Assembly: GCF_030812775.1 (NCBI RefSeq)
Contig: NZ_JAUSTI010000008.1
Span: 186,001-250,000, forward strand
Source: Paenibacillus tundrae
GTDB lineage: Bacteria; Bacillota; Bacilli; Paenibacillales; Paenibacillaceae
DNA length: 64,000 bases
Reading direction: 5' to 3'
Positions 36,163 to 45,497 of this stretch are shown here, piece after piece; position 1 is the stretch's first letter; each line of letters opens with the position of its first letter. A program made the translations under genes and the position numbers. Under the pieces are notes generated by a model. It was not told the DNA's origin, made no database searches, and saw only the letters and a list, made by a program, of their open reading frames with translations.

Positions 36163-36651
36163 ATGGTGAAAACAAGAAAAACTACTCCAAAGGCAATTTC
36201 CTTCTTAGCTCTGGTCTATCTCATTCTAATGGCGTTCGTCTACGGTGCATATATCTGGATTGAACAGTACCGCCTAGATCAATCTCAGTACTGGCTCTCC
36301 TCAAGTCAGTTATCGCAGGAAGATGTGATACCCATTCAACTTGTAGGCACTTGGTCAACGACGACCGAAGTGATATTCTATGCGTTATTCGGTTGTGCAT
36401 TCCTTTTGGGTGTATACCGCTCTTGGCGATTGGGTTCGACGCCAAAGTCTTTCCTTATTTGGAACACCGTACTAATCGCCACCATTGGAATTGCCGGTTA
36501 TATGGTATCTCGATTCTCCGCCTTGTCGATTGGTAATCTGTTGCAGCCTCTTCTATTACCAGCGAGTGTACTCGCCGCACTATTCTTGTATCAAGTTTGG
36601 GGCTACATGCGATCAAGCCGTAATCGTACCGTACGCGGTAAATTGGAGTAG
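36163..36651 (+). CDS. Membrane protein with four TM segments, unknown
   Basis: 162 aa. AGGAGG lies 12 nt upstream of ATG. TM segments at about 12-34, 68-85, 96-114 and 122-142; a soluble loop of about 35 residues between TM1 and TM2. The C-terminal tail is basic. Family not recognised. Confidence 0.65.
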   Translation: MVKTRKTTPKAISFLALVYLILMAFVYGAYIWIEQYRLDQSQYWLSSSQLSQEDVIPIQLVGTWSTTTEVIFYALFGCAFLLGVYRSWRLGSTPKSFLIWNTVLIATIGIAGYMVSRFSALSIGNLLQPLLLPASVLAALFLYQVWGYMRSSRNRTVRGKLE

Positions 36652-36655
36652 TTAG

Positions 36656-36706
36656 AAGCCTTTGATCGTGAACTCCGGAATTGTGGAGTAGATCAGAGGT
36701 TTTTTT
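36656..36706 (+). terminator. Terminator
   Basis: AAGCCTTTGATC pairs with GATCAGAGG, followed by seven T. Confidence 0.75.
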
Positions 36707-36810
36707 GCCATATAAGAACATATCTCAACAAGCTAATAATCCATCCTTGACTGTAACGTAAGGTCATCCTTGATAATAAGCTCTAGCTTATCCAAAAGGA
36801 GAGATGACTA

Positions 36811-37323
36811 ATGCAGATTACCGCTTTGCGTTCAGATCAGATTTATAAAACGATAATGGAAGCCCCACCTGATGAAAAGTTAGAGCTGTACCGTCAACTT
36901 ATGATGGAGCCTTTTATGAACAAATGGAACATTCAGCAGATCCCATTTCGCGCGAGTGAGCCACATGGGTTTGATGTTATTATGATGAATAATTTCATGA
37001 ACATCTCCCCTGAGGGTATAACCGCTGAGATCTGCGAGCCGTTAGCAGCGATTTCGTCTGAAGCATTTTGGCAAAAGTGTCATGAAGCCGTTACTAGGAG
37101 TCTATCTACCTTTAGGGAAAGCGGGATTACGTTATCTGTCTCCGAATATCTATATACGATTTTATTAGGGGACAAGAATAGTCCTTCCCTAATGATGAAC
37201 GAAGGTATTAGCGGAGATGGTGGCATTCCAGGGTATATTATTGCGAACCTCATCCCCAATAGCTATACCCTACCTCGCATCCAATCCGTTCTTGTGATAT
37301 TCCCATATCTGACGATGGCCTGA
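36811..37323 (+). pseudogene. DUF2268 (YjaZ-like) Zn-protease gene truncated by an IS remnant
   Basis: The first about 161 residues are a DUF2268 N-terminal region ending GDGGIPGYIIANLIPNSYTL plus PRIQSVL; in intact members this is followed directly by the HExxH zinc motif. Here the reading instead continues VIFPYLTMA and stops. Those nine codons (from 37294) are the antisense of a transposase segment of the IS1182 remnant that follows. The gene therefore lost its active site by insertion or deletion. It has a good SD (AAAAGGAGAG), so a truncated protein may still be made. Confidence 0.75.
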
Positions 37324-38160
37324 ATATTTTATTCTTTTTAATAGCTGCAACTTTCTTCTCTTCCGTACCCGGCATTTCCAATAACGCTTTTCCGTCTTTT
37401 GCCCAAGCATTTCTTCAGATGACCGAGATAAGGTTTCAGACATTTGGTGTATCCATGGGGCGATAATACGTACTACAGCCCCAGAACAAACTGATTTACC
37501 GTTCCAATCTCTATATTTTATTTATACCTCAGTTGACCATTTTCGCATGTGATCTTCCTTCATTCGCTTAAATTCAGCACCAGATTGGTTTTAGTTTAAA
37601 TGTTGTGCTTAGCGGCGGTTGGCAGCTGATACTCTTTCTTTTGCAACTGTGGCAGGAAGTCTTTGCGCAACTAATGCATCATTTTTTTATATTTCGCTCT
37701 TCGTTTTTCATTCAGATTCCTTGTAATTACTTAATGGCTTGTTACAGCTTGCCGCAGTAAGCCGAGGCTTCGCCAAGTTCAGGCAGGCGGTTTCCAGTGT
37801 ACAAAGCATCTTCTTCGTTTTGAACCTTCAATGGTTGAATCAAGGTATGTATTTTCCCTTATAGCCTGGTCTGATGCTTGACGACAGCTTTATTCCACAC
37901 ACAAGGGTGCGACAATTCCCATTCTCTTCGAGCTTGGTTCTGTCCAAAAATAGTGATTTAGGGATACTTATTGCTCCTGAACTAGCAGTTTCAGTTTATA
38001 GATAAACACGTTTCCAGTCTCTCTTCAATCCGCTCCGAACGGAAATGATTATTTCTGGAATAAATAGGCGCCCGGCTTTGAAATCCATCTTCCATTTCCG
38101 TGCATATTTAGATTGAGCTTTTTAGATACTTTACCAAGGCTTTCAATTAAACAATTTCTT
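37294..38160 (-). mobile_element. Decayed IS1182-family transposase remnant
   Basis: No intact ORF, but conserved IS1182 transposase blocks can be read in order on the minus strand with several frameshifts and stops: NHFRSERIEERLET (38010-38050), FLDRTKLEENGN (37914-37949; family FxDGTKxEANAN), LPQLQKKEYQL, RMKEDHMR then NGQL (37535-37567), LKPYLGHLKK (37410-37440), NAGYGREES, and NIQAIVRYG (37300-37325). The C-terminal end of the transposase is missing where it joins the DUF2268 gene. It is an old, inactive insertion. Confidence 0.75.
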
Positions 38161-38828
38161 CTAAATTACTAATATGCTTCTTTGTCCAACGTTCCCTATA
38201 TCTCTCCGTTTTGGCTTTCCTGAGCCCATGTGATAATAATTTGGCTCTCTCTCCTCACCCCAAACCTCTACATGATCTGACTTTTCGCCTAACCTCCTTC
38301 CGTTGGCAAGCGAACAGCACCTTTGTTCGCTTGCACAGCATTCCTCCGGTATCCAGTTTTGAGAAGTTTATCTTAACATCTCCTCTTTTTTCACTGTCTA
38401 CCCTGAGTGGGGGAATACCAAAGTACTAGGCGGCCTCATTTCCTTTTTGGATGCACCTAAAAGCCCAGACATGCATTTGAGTGCGTGTTTGGGCTTACTA
38501 ATTACGTTTTGCTATGCTGAATTGCTGCGGCTACCTCTGGCCACGCCATGAGATCACCACAGATCCCGCTAATGTAGCTGCTTGCTCAAGGTTTTGATAC
38601 ATTACTACACACAAGTATACACGAGGATACATTTTAAAGGGAAGATAGATCACATCCCTTACTATTGACTCACTGTCTCATTAATTTAACTAAGTATGGT
38701 CCTGTTATTCCATTACAAGAGCACAAATGCTTGAAGCATTTCCAGATTATCTGCCGAGTGTTCATGAAAACTCGTCGTTTTTTGTTTAACTCTCTGAGTT
38801 TGAGCAAAAGTCTTGTACTAATTACTAT
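38161..38828. other. Decayed non-coding region
   Basis: No credible gene. GCAAGCGAACA-GCACCTT-TGTTCGCTTGC is a perfect 11-bp hairpin near 38315-38343. A second stem-loop, AAGCCCAGACA pairing with a TGTTTGGGCTT arm, lies near 38450-38490. On the minus strand about 38516-38600 reads LEQAATLAG, then after one frameshift DLMAWPEVAAAIQHSKT and a stop, probably a coding relic. These may be the flank of the lost IS or of the disrupted gene. Confidence 0.4.
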
Positions 38829-39161
38829 TTATTTTTCCAGATGTTTAAAATCTTGGTTCTTATCATTATAATTTCTTGATCCATTTACGAGGGGTGTACT
38901 AAACTGTTTAATTTCACCTGAATCTTTCAAATAAAAATATTCAACATTTTCTTCATCCGTAAATACAACTCTAGCAGAGAAAAAAGGCATCCTTCCGAAA
39001 AACGTATTAATTGACATTATATCAGAAGTTTTATAACCGTTTTGAAGTAAATAGTCATTAACTTCAGTTTTTAATTGTTTCTTTTCTAAATTAACAAAGA
39101 GAATAAAAAGCAAAGATACTAAGATAATTAAACAGATAGTTATTAATAACTTTTTTTTCAT
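38829..39161 (-). CDS. DUF3139 membrane-anchored protein
   Basis: 110 aa. N-terminal TM (about 5-24) then a soluble domain with the DUF3139 pattern (VNDYLLQNGYKTSDIMSIN; FFSARVVFTDEENVEYFYL). Such proteins are small exported Bacillota proteins of unknown role. AT-rich compared with neighbours, consistent with acquired DNA. Confidence 0.65.
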   Translation of the reverse strand: MKKKLLITICLIILVSLLFILFVNLEKKQLKTEVNDYLLQNGYKTSDIMSINTFFGRMPFFSARVVFTDEENVEYFYLKDSGEIKQFSTPLVNGSRNYNDKNQDFKHLEK

Positions 39162-39233
39162 TTATTTTCCTTCTTTCTTATGATATCATATTTTTGAGAT
39201 TAAATCCCAATTCAAAGGAGACTGAGAGATTCT

Positions 39234-39839
39234 ATGAAAAGATTACTTGGTGTAACCCTGGCATTATTGTTATCAATCACTTTAATTGTATCTGCTTTCC
39301 CGATGAATGCAAGTGCAGCATCCGTAAACTATCCTGGAACTAATTTTCCAGTAACACCTGGTGACGTGCTATATAGTAGCAAAGGATGGGATACTGGATT
39401 TGTTGGACATGTTGCTATAGTAGGTGATGATAAGAAAATTTACCACTCAACCCCAGCAAATGACGTTCCTTCTGGTGCAACGGGTGAGTCTTTATCCTCA
39501 TATTTGTCCCGTTTCCCGGCCTCTTCTCAAATTAAAGTATATAATTACTTCCCTGATGGACAGATGGGTCCTTTTCTAGAACCTGTAAAAGCTGGGAAGT
39601 GGGCAAGACTTAATTATTCAAAAGTTCAGAAGTATACGATAGCTAGCGGATACAAGATGAATGATATAACCAAGAACTATTGCTCAAAGTTCTTATGGCA
39701 GGCTTATAAACTTGGAGCGAATGTTAGTATTGATAGGCCTTATATGGGTCATTACATGAAACCAGATGCACTAACATTCTTTGCCCCAGCTGAAATTAAT
39801 TTTTCAATGTTCAGTCACGTAGCAACTATTAGAAAGTAA
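39234..39839 (+). CDS. Secreted YiiX/NlpC-P60-like permuted papain-fold hydrolase
   Basis: 201 aa. SD AAAGGAG precedes the ATG. Signal peptide (about 1-29, cleavage near ASA). PGDVLYSSKGWDTGFVGHVAIV (partly quoted by position 42-63) carries the conserved His59, and NYCSKFLWQAYK the candidate nucleophile Cys150; His before Cys indicates the circularly permuted YaeF/YiiX type. Possible amidase or peptidase on the cell wall or lipids (inference). Confidence 0.72.
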   Translation: MKRLLGVTLALLLSITLIVSAFPMNASAASVNYPGTNFPVTPGDVLYSSKGWDTGFVGHVAIVGDDKKIYHSTPANDVPSGATGESLSSYLSRFPASSQIKVYNYFPDGQMGPFLEPVKAGKWARLNYSKVQKYTIASGYKMNDITKNYCSKFLWQAYKLGANVSIDRPYMGHYMKPDALTFFAPAEINFSMFSHVATIRK

Positions 39840-39884
39840 AATTTAGTTTCCATAAAATTCAACACTACCAGATACACAAGCAAA

Positions 39885-39930
39885 AAAATATGCGCGCGCG
39901 CCCATACTTAATCGTGGCGCGCATTTTCGC
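39885..39930 (+). terminator. GC-rich terminator hairpin
   Basis: GCGCGCCCA pairs with TGGCGCGC (within 39893-39922) around a TACTTAATCG loop, followed by ATTTTC. An unusual alternating GC run (tgcgcgcgcgc) precedes the loop. Confidence 0.55.
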
Positions 39931-40406
39931 ATATTCTGAAATATCTGTTGTTTATAAAATTTTGATTTCGTGATATGCGCAAATAGCTTTGCAAAACCAA
40001 TGAAACGACTGTCATCCCCCTTGTAATCCATATCGAACTGATCACCTCTTCATCATTTACCACCTGAAAGATATGCATTTCCTGTTTCCTACCACTATCA
40101 ATTCTTATTAATTGATACATAAATCACTCATATATACCTCTAATTAATTTGATTGCTCCAGCACGCCACAAGCGTCTAATACGGGCAAAACCTTCTGAGT
40201 ACATGCCACATCTTGAAAAAGTAATCACATACGGCAATTACCTCACTCTATTCTCTGCACCTGTTAAATTCAGTACAAAACGAAACAACAAGGGTCTGTT
40301 TCTTTACAGGAACTTCATAACGCTGATGGAGTAGCCCTCAAACTAACTATACATATGACAAATCAAGCCTCGTGTAAGTAAGGAATTCATTTTATATATA
40401 ACGACA
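39931..40406. other. Non-coding spacer
   Basis: AT-rich, with only short overlapping ORFs lacking SD sequences. I see no gene, repeat or RNA here. Confidence 0.4.
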
Positions 40407-40463
40407 AAAGACCTTTACGACTCGCCTCCCTATAGAGGCTGCAAGTCATTAAAGGTCTTTCTG
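40405..40463 (-). terminator. Terminator after the copper-amine-oxidase-N gene
   Basis: AAAGACCTTTA pairs with TAAAGGTCTTT (about 40407-40417 with 40450-40460), with inner pairing around CTCC/GGAG-like bases. T-rich on both sides. Confidence 0.7.
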
Positions 40464-40489
40464 TGGTAGAGCTAGTACAGACGTCAATT

Positions 40490-40972
40490 TTATTGAATCG
40501 ACGACATCTGAGCCGAGATCGAAACGCTGCCTTCTTTCACCACAACTTCATTGAAGAAAGTTTCGAAGAACGAAGCTGGCACATACATCGTGCCCTTCTT
40601 GGTCTGTGCAGGAACTGGAAGCTCCATATCCTGACTCAGGTTGATGATTTTCAGCTTGCCTGTAAACTTCACTTGGGTACTGCCGTTCTTCACCAGAGCA
40701 GACTGTATGCTGTCTTCGACAGATACGGCCTTTTCAGCAGCAACCCAGCTGACTTTGTAGCCAAGTGCTTCCGCCGTAGCACGTAATGGCACCAAGACGG
40801 TTCCTTTTTGCTCATAAGGCATCAGCTCAGATTTACTTACTTGCATCGGTTTTCCATTCACGGTTAACGTATACGTTGGAGCCGCTGCGCTCACTTTGCC
40901 TGCCGAAGCATATAAAGTCCCTGCAACCGTGACTACGCACAGCGCAGCGATGAACATAACCACCTTTTTCAT
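40490..40972 (-). CDS. Secreted copper-amine-oxidase-N-like (stalk) domain protein
   Basis: 160 aa. Signal peptide (about 1-30, cleavage near VSAAA) and one Cu_amine_oxidN1 module: TVLVPLRATAEALGYKVSW and GTMYVPASFFETFF are the two hallmark strands. These domains are abundant, mostly non-catalytic surface modules in Paenibacillus. No attached catalytic domain, so it is a stand-alone exported module. Confidence 0.8.
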   Translation of the reverse strand: MKKVVMFIAALCVVTVAGTLYASAGKVSAAAPTYTLTVNGKPMQVSKSELMPYEQKGTVLVPLRATAEALGYKVSWVAAEKAVSVEDSIQSALVKNGSTQVKFTGKLKIINLSQDMELPVPAQTKKGTMYVPASFFETFFNEVVVKEGSVSISAQMSSIQ

Positions 40973-41050
40973 TAGAGCGTCATCCTTTCGTATAGTTGAT
41001 CGGATATATTCTTCTTTTCAGACGTCATCAGTGCTGCTAATGTTCCTCAA

Positions 41051-41236
41051 CTATTTAAATTCTACCACAACCGGGTTTCTATGATTTCGGATTAGCGTCC
41101 AACATGATCTGCTTTCTTGTGATTGACGTCCCGACCAGCCTTCCACAGCACCGTTGTCATATGTGTATCCCTTCAGAGGATCAGGGACAGTATTTTTTCT
41201 CTCGTCGAACTTTCTCCGTTTACACTTTTTGTGCAT
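41051..41236 (-). CDS. Possible 61-aa basic/charged protein
   Basis: ATG at 41236 with AAGGGGAT about 6 nt upstream. The product MHKKCKRRKFDERKN... is basic at the start, with no recognised domain. Kept only because of the SD; could be spurious. Confidence 0.25.
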   Translation of the reverse strand: MHKKCKRRKFDERKNTVPDPLKGYTYDNGAVEGWSGRQSQESRSCWTLIRNHRNPVVVEFK

Positions 41237-41242
41237 AAAAAT

Positions 41243-41313
41243 ATCCCCTTCAAGTGTCACTTGAACCACCAAAGTAACATGATGATTTTATTAAGTGTCT
41301 ACTTAAAGGGGAT
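41243..41313. promoter_or_regulatory. Paired palindromes, operator- or terminator-like
   Basis: TTCAAGTG-T-CACTTGAA (41249-41265) is a perfect palindrome; TTAAGT-GTCT-ACTTAA (about 41292-41307) is a related one. The two, with flanking ATCCCCTT/AAGGGGAT, are also inverted copies of each other. It sits between the 41051 ORF and the 41347 gene. Confidence 0.45.
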
Positions 41314-41346
41314 GAAGCCACTCTAGTCTCTACTTCTCAAAAAAAC

Positions 41347-42012
41347 TTACTCCCAAGTATACCTAGGGTTTAATGAATCCTTCCAAAATTCATCTTCTTT
41401 AAAGTTGATATCTTGTTCCTGAAAATAAACTTGTGTCTCATTCTCAATATCACTCAAAAATTGTGGCCACTCTTTAACAGTAATTTCTGTTGATTCGATG
41501 TCTCCAACAATCTTTAACCAACGGCTATTAAGTTGTTGATATTCCTTTATTCGCGCTTTGGATTCGGGCGTTAAGGGATAGCTAGTGTAATCTAATCTTT
41601 CAAACGTCATTCTCATCCGCAATAGCGTACTTGGTAAAATAGTACTCTGATCTAATGAAACTATTAATGGTTTAGCGGGCTTGGTTAATATATTTGTGTT
41701 TTTATTAAAGCTTTGATTCATTAAATTGTACTTATCTAAAATTTGCATCATCTCAGTCAGATTATTAGTTACCTGCTCAGCCTGTTCTCCATTTTGTATG
41801 ATCTGGTTAGTTATTTTGCCACTAGTCAGTATGCTATCAAAGATTATTTCATTGTTATTAATTGCACTCTTCATTTCAATTATATCTTGAACCACATTAG
41901 AAGTTAGATAATCTTCGTACATACTTCTTTCTTTATAAAAGCTATAGGAGAATATAAGCACTATTACCAAAGCTAAACATCCGAAAAGTAATAATATTTT
42001 ATGAGATTTCAT
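41347..42012 (-). CDS. Membrane-anchored protein, unknown; has a decayed paralogue at 54.95-55.14 kb
   Basis: 221 aa. ATG at 42012 has AAAGGAG 8 nt upstream; the GTG at 42030 contains that SD. One N-terminal TM (about 4-22), the remainder helical and extracytoplasmic. A frameshifted relative of its first about 70 residues lies beside the WXG toxin gene (54950-55137), so the family associates with this island. Function unknown. Confidence 0.65.
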   Translation of the reverse strand: MKSHKILLLFGCLALVIVLIFSYSFYKERSMYEDYLTSNVVQDIIEMKSAINNNEIIFDSILTSGKITNQIIQNGEQAEQVTNNLTEMMQILDKYNLMNQSFNKNTNILTKPAKPLIVSLDQSTILPSTLLRMRMTFERLDYTSYPLTPESKARIKEYQQLNSRWLKIVGDIESTEITVKEWPQFLSDIENETQVYFQEQDINFKEDEFWKDSLNPRYTWE

Positions 42013-42102
42013 TTGGATTGCTCCTTTCACATTATTTTAATACTATAGTGATCCTTATACTCTCTCTATAAACTATGGAACTCAAGAAATAAATAAAAAA
42101 AT

Positions 42103-42149
42103 AGAAACCAGACTACATGTCATTAAACCGTGTGAGTAGTCTGGTTTTC
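42103..42149. terminator. Terminator of the helicase operon
   Basis: AAACCAGACTA (42105-42115) pairs with TAGTCTGGTTT (42137-42147), with T/A tails on both strands. Confidence 0.75.
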
Positions 42150-42206
42150 GTTTAGATCATCCTACTTGGTATATTCAATTACATTCTAGATAGGATTTTT
42201 TTATCC

Positions 42207-44660
42207 TTAATCTTTTATACTAAAGTTTCCCCGCTCGAAATATGCATGCAATCTGTACAGACAGATTTCTTTTGTCCAACGATATAACAGCGATCGTTCC
42301 TCTGCATCCTGCACTTGTACATTCAGTGAAAACACTCCGTCCACGAAACGAGTCATACTGCCCTTCGCTCCGCTCCACATGGACATCGGCATGTCGATAA
42401 TCAACTTTTCAATCTCAGATGCCGTCTTCTCATTCCAGCCCCAGAGCTTGAGCTTACCTTTATCCGAAAAGTCTTTGTGTTTCCGATATGCCTTCTCTGT
42501 CAGGTATGTATGGAAAAAGCTCGCCATCTCGCTTGGTGTTACTGACTCCATCCAGTGATCCTCTCCACGTTCCAGCATGTAGAGTAGCACAACCATCTTA
42601 TAGCTTTTGTTCATGATCGTCTTCTCCACATCTCGCAGCCACGCTTCCTGACGAATATAAACTTCGCTCTCATACGGTGACAGTAACTGTGCCCAGTATA
42701 AAAAACCAATATACGATCCAAAGTCGCTTCGATATCCAATGCTTTTGGAACGTCCCATCAGATGCAGCTCCAGATATGTCGGAATACGTCCTAATTCTCT
42801 CTTCACATCCAGAAAGTCCTGATGCAGTTTCTCTCGACGAGGCATCCTCTTCCGGCTTAATTCCTGTAGCAGGTTTATGACCTGGGTATCCAGATGAATA
42901 GCACAGTTAGCGGGAACCTCAGGCACAGAAGAATCGTTTCTTTTCCCACTTGTTTCTTCGTGGTCACGCATATCCAGTAAACTCAGCTTGATATCCGCAT
43001 TCCGATAATTCCCGATGAGGTCGATGATGACACAATGAGATTTACCTTCCGCTAACCGAAGACCACGTCCTAACTGTTGGGTGAACACCGTAAGAGATTC
43101 CGTTGGACGCGCGAACAACAACGTATCCACACGCGGAATATCTGTCCCTTCGTTGAACAGATCCACCGTTAAAATAATCTCTAGTTCGCCCTCATCAAGC
43201 CGCCGAATAGCTTCTTCACGAGACATCTCCGATGTACGCGAATGTAGACTCAGCACCTTCACTCCCTGACTGCGAAAATACGCAGCCAGATAATCTGCCT
43301 GACGGATGGAGGAGCAGAAGCCAATCGTACGTGTCTGCTTATGCTGAAGCCATGCGGAATAAATTTTCACCACATGCTCCTCATGCAACTGTGCTGCCAT
43401 GAGCTGTTCTTCATCATATTTGGTGCCCATCCAGCGTATCTGCGAATAATCCGTGTCATCAAATACACCGTAATATTGAAATGGGGCAAGCCAGCCTCGC
43501 CGAATCGCATCAATAAAATGCATTTGGTACGCTACGTTCCCATCACACAGGGCGTATACATCCTTACCATCCAGTCGATCTGGCGTAGCCGTAATGCCAA
43601 GCAGGAACTGGGGCTGAAAATGCTTAATGACTGACAGATACGACTTTGCAGCAGCATGGTGAAACTCATCTACGATAATGAGATCAAATGCATCAGGCGT
43701 AAACACATCCCGATGTCTCTGTAAACTAAGCGTATAGATCGAAGCAAATACACAATCTGCCTCTCCATCTTTGTACTGACCGTTATAGATACCGAAGCTA
43801 CGTTCTGGCATGATGCGTGCAAAAGACTTTTTCGCTTGGAACAAAATCTCTTCCCGATGTGCAATGAACAGTACCCTTCTAAAGCGACGAGCGAAGAAGC
43901 CAGCCAGATACGTTTTACCAAGTCCTGTCGCCATCACAACCATCGCCTTATCATACTGCTCTTCCAAAATGCCTTCGAGAGCTTCCAGAGCTGCCGACTG
44001 TGCCGCCCTCGGTTCAATCATCTCCGTAGATAATTCGGAGGTTATTTCCTCCGCATCCTCTGGTAGTCGGTTCCCAAACTCTGCTTCCTCTAGCTCCGTA
44101 ATCCGCTGAATTAGTTCAGGATTCTTTTGATGATATTTACGGTACTCTCCTTCGTACAGAGAGATAGAATCTGAGTTAACAGGTAAGGTTGTTTCATGAT
44201 AGAAACTCTGCATGAATTTATCCAGTGCCATCTGGAATGTATACGGTTCCGCCTCAGCATTCATCGCTAGATTCCATTCATAACCTGTCTTTAGTGCAGA
44301 GAGCGAAAAGTTGGACGAGCCTACAATCAGCAACCCTTCCCCGTTATCGTAGTCAAACAAATAAGCCTTGGGGTGAAAAGACGTTCCCATACTCCTCCAC
44401 AGTCGTACCTCAATCCGTTCATCTACATCGCATAATGCCTGTAGCCCTTCGGGTTGAGTAATGTATAGGTAGTCTCCAGCTAGCATTCGCACCTCGGCAC
44501 CACGTTCAACTGCGCTTTTCAAATGTGGTGCAAGCAACCTTACACCCGATTGCATAATAAAGGACGTCATAATATAAATCCCGGACGCATGCTGCATCCG
44601 GGCAATGAGTTCATCTGCCAAGTTATCTGTGATGAGTTTAACGTTAAGCTTCGTCGACAT
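42207..44660 (-). CDS. PLD-DEXH superfamily 2 helicase, candidate defence protein
   Basis: 817 aa. N-terminal phospholipase-D-like nuclease domain (about 1-160) with one HxKx4D motif (His96, Lys98, Asp103) and GSSN (114-117). Then a full SF2 helicase: Walker A ATGLGKT (244-250), DEFH box (331-334), GITATPDR (355-362), QQLGRGLR (528-535). The C-terminal about 220 residues include a module RELGRIPTYLELHLMG. PLD-helicase fusions are widespread in defence islands. Its start overlaps the pyrophosphohydrolase stop by 17 nt, so the two are translationally coupled. A duplicate of about 95 bp of its 5' part lies at 45611-45704. Confidence 0.82.
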   Translation of the reverse strand: MSTKLNVKLITDNLADELIARMQHASGIYIMTSFIMQSGVRLLAPHLKSAVERGAEVRMLAGDYLYITQPEGLQALCDVDERIEVRLWRSMGTSFHPKAYLFDYDNGEGLLIVGSSNFSLSALKTGYEWNLAMNAEAEPYTFQMALDKFMQSFYHETTLPVNSDSISLYEGEYRKYHQKNPELIQRITELEEAEFGNRLPEDAEEITSELSTEMIEPRAAQSAALEALEGILEEQYDKAMVVMATGLGKTYLAGFFARRFRRVLFIAHREEILFQAKKSFARIMPERSFGIYNGQYKDGEADCVFASIYTLSLQRHRDVFTPDAFDLIIVDEFHHAAAKSYLSVIKHFQPQFLLGITATPDRLDGKDVYALCDGNVAYQMHFIDAIRRGWLAPFQYYGVFDDTDYSQIRWMGTKYDEEQLMAAQLHEEHVVKIYSAWLQHKQTRTIGFCSSIRQADYLAAYFRSQGVKVLSLHSRTSEMSREEAIRRLDEGELEIILTVDLFNEGTDIPRVDTLLFARPTESLTVFTQQLGRGLRLAEGKSHCVIIDLIGNYRNADIKLSLLDMRDHEETSGKRNDSSVPEVPANCAIHLDTQVINLLQELSRKRMPRREKLHQDFLDVKRELGRIPTYLELHLMGRSKSIGYRSDFGSYIGFLYWAQLLSPYESEVYIRQEAWLRDVEKTIMNKSYKMVVLLYMLERGEDHWMESVTPSEMASFFHTYLTEKAYRKHKDFSDKGKLKLWGWNEKTASEIEKLIIDMPMSMWSGAKGSMTRFVDGVFSLNVQVQDAEERSLLYRWTKEICLYRLHAYFERGNFSIKD

Positions 44661-44970
44661 CGATTAGATACACCCGTTCTTGGAATCCACCACGCGCCTC
44701 TGCTTTATCTGCCCGCAGCTTGTCCAGTTGTGCGATATTCGCCCCATGCACTTCAGCCAATGCGCGGATCACTTCCAGCATGTCAGCCAGCTCTTCCAGT
44801 GCTTCCTGATCGCTTGCTGCACTCATGTATTCTTCCGATTCTTCGCTAAGCTTCGTTCTTAATTCTTGCTTATATTCCTCCGGGTCCAGAATACGTGTGC
44901 GGCATTCCTTCCCACTGGATGTGATAATATGCGGAATCTTGTCTCGCACCAATTTGTTGTATGTAGGCAT
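44644..44970 (-). CDS. MazG-like nucleoside triphosphate pyrophosphohydrolase
   Basis: 108 aa. ATG at 44970 (MPTYNKLVRDKIPHI), with AAAGGA upstream. All-alpha NTP-PPase fold with the metal-binding EESEEY and EELADMLEVIRAL helices. Such enzymes cleave (d)NTPs to NMP plus PPi. Its coupling to a PLD-DEXH helicase suggests a two-gene system, possibly nucleotide depletion or clean-up during attack on foreign DNA (inference). Confidence 0.8.
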   Translation of the reverse strand: MPTYNKLVRDKIPHIITSSGKECRTRILDPEEYKQELRTKLSEESEEYMSAASDQEALEELADMLEVIRALAEVHGANIAQLDKLRADKAEARGGFQERVYLIDVDEA

Positions 44971-45103
44971 GTGGTATAACATCCTTTCTGCTGTGAGAGC
45001 CTTCAAGCCTCGCGCCAGAATCTCCCTTTTTGCCATTATACCATTTGCCTTGGAGAGGAATGGAGTGATTTTTGTAAAGTGGTGGATTAAAGTAGACATA
45101 AAG

Positions 45104-45147
45104 AAGAACCTATTTCCTTCTCACTGGACTTAAATAGGCTCTTATTT
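45104..45147 (-). terminator. Terminator after the 45168 gene
   Basis: On the minus strand AAGAGCCTATTT pairs with AAATAGGTTCTT, followed by CTTTAT. Confidence 0.7.
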
Positions 45148-45167
45148 CTTAAGTTGATGTTGTTAGA

Positions 45168-45497
45168 TTAATCTTGTAGTACCTCGATAATTTTTAATAT
45201 TTCGCCCTTTAATGATTCATCACTTTGTTTATAAGCCTCATCTAACAACCCTATAAAAAGTTCTTTACGACTTGCAACTGTCAACCATTTGTCCAACTCA
45301 ACATCTTTTAGCCCTGGCGGCATATCTTCAAAGTCACTCCACCATTCGCTTATTGCTTTTAATAACCACTCACTTTCGGTGGAAAGTTTAGTTGTATTTT
45401 GATCTATAATTTTGAAAAGACTCTGTATTACCATACCTAATTGAGCATCCTGTATATAACGTGTACGCTGAGCATAACGAATCGCACTTTGTGCCAA
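45168..45497 (-). CDS. Small helical protein, possible immunity protein
   Basis: 109 aa, all-helical, acidic, tryptophan-containing (AISEWWSDFEDMPPGLKDVELD). No signal peptide. Lone small gene amid toxin/immunity debris, with its own terminator; that setting, not homology, suggests an orphan immunity protein. Confidence 0.5.
   Translation of the reverse strand: MAQSAIRYAQRTRYIQDAQLGMVIQSLFKIIDQNTTKLSTESEWLLKAISEWWSDFEDMPPGLKDVELDKWLTVASRKELFIGLLDEAYKQSDESLKGEILKIIEVLQD

Noticed and set aside
38211..38871. Plus-strand ORFs of 60-72 aa
   Set aside because: No SD or recognisable product; they lie in decayed IS-flanking sequence.
39843..40334. Short ORFs on both strands
   Set aside because: They overlap a GC-rich terminator or low-complexity sequence and lack SDs.
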